The position numbers were made by a program, and so were the translations under genes. The notes beneath the pieces were generated by a model. The model was not told where the DNA came from and ran no database searches. It worked only from the letters and a program-made list of their open reading frames with translations. Source: Candidatus Methanoperedens sp. (GTDB lineage Archaea > Halobacteriota > Methanosarcinia > Methanosarcinales > Methanoperedenaceae). From it: a stretch of 6,604 nucleotides of DNA. Positions 5,621-6,604 of the stretch are shown here, one piece after another. The DNA lies in assembly GCA_028679855.1 (NCBI GenBank), contig JAJRAP010000225.1:1-6604 (forward strand), written 5' to 3'. The first letter of the stretch is position 1, and the number at the start of each line of letters is the position of its first letter.

Positions 5621-6586
5621 TTATGAAACAACGACTCTACGACCCCTTTCCTGAATAAGGTTCATAAGGTCGTCCTTGTCGCTGTATTTTTTCAGTTCCT
5701 TATCTTCCACCACAACAGTCCGTTCAATATTCCTGGTCTTACTTGCGCCTCGTATTATCAAAAGGGACTGTGTGAGCGCGACTTCGGAAATGCTGCTCAT
5801 AAGATGTGCTTTCTTGACCATCGTTGTCGTGAATTCGCCAACACCAGTTAGTATCTTTGCATTTTCATCCCTGCGATTTGTCAAAATAGATACCGCATCA
5901 AACGGCGCCTGCGAAGTCGGGAGGACGTCGAATCCCATGTCTTTCAGGACTGAAAGAATGTTCAATGAGCTTTTTTCAACGTGTTCATGTTTCGGGGTAT
6001 GAGAATCCCTTTTTTCAAACAGGTTAACAGCTACTGCAAATCCTTTGTTAAGGTGCTCTTCAAGCTTGAGGGCAACATCAACGCTTGCGGCCATTTCTCC
6101 TTCCTCGTACTTGCTTATCGTCCTTCTTGATACCCCAAGTGAGGATGCAAGGGAGCCGAGGGAGATATTTTTCCTGATGCGTTCTTCTTTCAGGATACTC
6201 CCATCGATATTCACATACAACCCTCCGTGTTCGGCATAGACAAGGGGTGGTATGTTCTCTGTAAAATAATCATTCAATGTGTTTATATCCACCGCAGGGA
6301 CTCCGTATCTGAGATAGACCACACCTGGTTCAAGTGAGTGGTCTCTGGTCTTTTCGCCGATGACAATAGGGTTCCCGTTCAGGTGTTTTGAGAGGAAGCA
6401 CATCTCATTGGCTGTCTCTTCATTCAGACCGTCGATGTTAAACAGTACTTTGATCAACAGCAGTAAGTCATCCCGACGCACCGCAAGGTCAAAACTTCTC
6501 GGGCGGATATCGCAGCGGTCAGAAATAATAAACCCCGCTTTGCTTAATATTGAGACAACCTGATTGATAAGCAGTTCCTTATTCAT
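5621..6586 (-). CDS. Archaeal HTH-type (Cro/C1-like) transcriptional regulator
   Basis: A 321-residue protein matching in length and layout a conserved archaeal family annotated as putative HTH-type transcriptional regulators. Residues 1-125 form an alpha/beta domain (RSFDLAVRRDDLLLLIKV at 30-47). Residues about 130-185 form a Cro/C1-type HTH: a helix at RIRKNISLGSLASSLG (136-151), the recognition-helix region VSRRTISKYEEGE (152-164), then a helix at VDVALKLEEHL. Residues about 205-321 form a second alpha/beta domain (PFDAVSILTNRRDENAKILT at 228-247) that resembles the first, so the HTH sits between two apparent copies. No ligand pocket, metal site or membrane segment is recognised. The ATG at 6586 gives the expected N-terminus. 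The 18 bases upstream within the window hold no Shine-Dalgarno site, so a leaderless start is possible, and its promoter lies mostly outside the window. It converges on comDE. Nothing seen shows that it controls the coenzyme M genes. Confidence 0.9.
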   Translation of the reverse strand: MNKELLINQVVSILSKAGFIISDRCDIRPRSFDLAVRRDDLLLLIKVLFNIDGLNEETANEMCFLSKHLNGNPIVIGEKTRDHSLEPGVVYLRYGVPAVDINTLNDYFTENIPPLVYAEHGGLYVNIDGSILKEERIRKNISLGSLASSLGVSRRTISKYEEGEMAASVDVALKLEEHLNKGFAVAVNLFEKRDSHTPKHEHVEKSSLNILSVLKDMGFDVLPTSQAPFDAVSILTNRRDENAKILTGVGEFTTTMVKKAHLMSSISEVALTQSLLIIRGASKTRNIERTVVVEDKELKKYSDKDDLMNLIQERGRRVVVS

Positions 6587-6604
6587 TAAATTTGATAGTT
6601 CTTA

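Noticed and set aside
5676..6002. A 108-codon plus-strand open frame opposite the HTH regulator
   Set aside because: The translation is Ser/Thr-rich and low in information, as expected for the complement of a real gene. The minus-strand regulator explains the region fully.
1..6604. CRISPR array, tRNA, rRNA, riboswitch or transposon ends
   Set aside because: No regularly spaced repeats, tRNA-like cloverleaf, rRNA segments, terminal inverted repeats or transposase motifs were seen on either strand.

Overview
The window looks like euryarchaeal chromosome from the Methanosarcinales or a close relative (a methanogen or an ANME-type methanotroph). Three things support this. A threonine-synthase-like cysteate synthase is followed directly by a fused ComDE sulfopyruvate decarboxylase, which is the Methanosarcinales-type route to coenzyme M. 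An archaeal-type HTH regulator with a central Cro/C1 domain lies downstream. The upstream regions carry archaeal-style TATA-like boxes. The genus cannot be fixed from the sequence alone.

Layout. Positions 1-1455 (+) hold the 3' part of a type III restriction-like helicase-nuclease gene that enters from the left edge. It is clearly more AT-rich than what follows. After a 64-base T-rich gap comes a 483-residue thiamine-diphosphate (TPP) enzyme related to the alpha subunit of indolepyruvate:ferredoxin oxidoreductase (1520-2971, +). It lacks the usual C-terminal ferredoxin domain and has an altered TPP-Mg motif. Next are cysteate synthase (3096-4379, +; a longer start at 3027 is possible) and comDE (4379-5494, +), which share a TGATG stop-start overlap. 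On the opposite strand, convergent with comDE, are a short remnant of a cupin gene (about 5519-5620, -) and an archaeal HTH transcriptional regulator (5621-6586, -).

How the genes fit together. Cysteate synthase makes L-cysteate from O-phosphoserine and sulfite. A transaminase, not in this window, would give sulfopyruvate. ComDE decarboxylates that to sulfoacetaldehyde, the precursor of coenzyme M. The IorA-like protein is encoded just upstream on the same strand and is the main unexplained member. Its position suggests a role tied to coenzyme M or sulfonate metabolism, but this is inference from context. The restriction gene marks a likely defence or mobile segment bordering this core metabolic cluster. 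The HTH gene is a separate, oppositely oriented unit with no shown link to the cluster.
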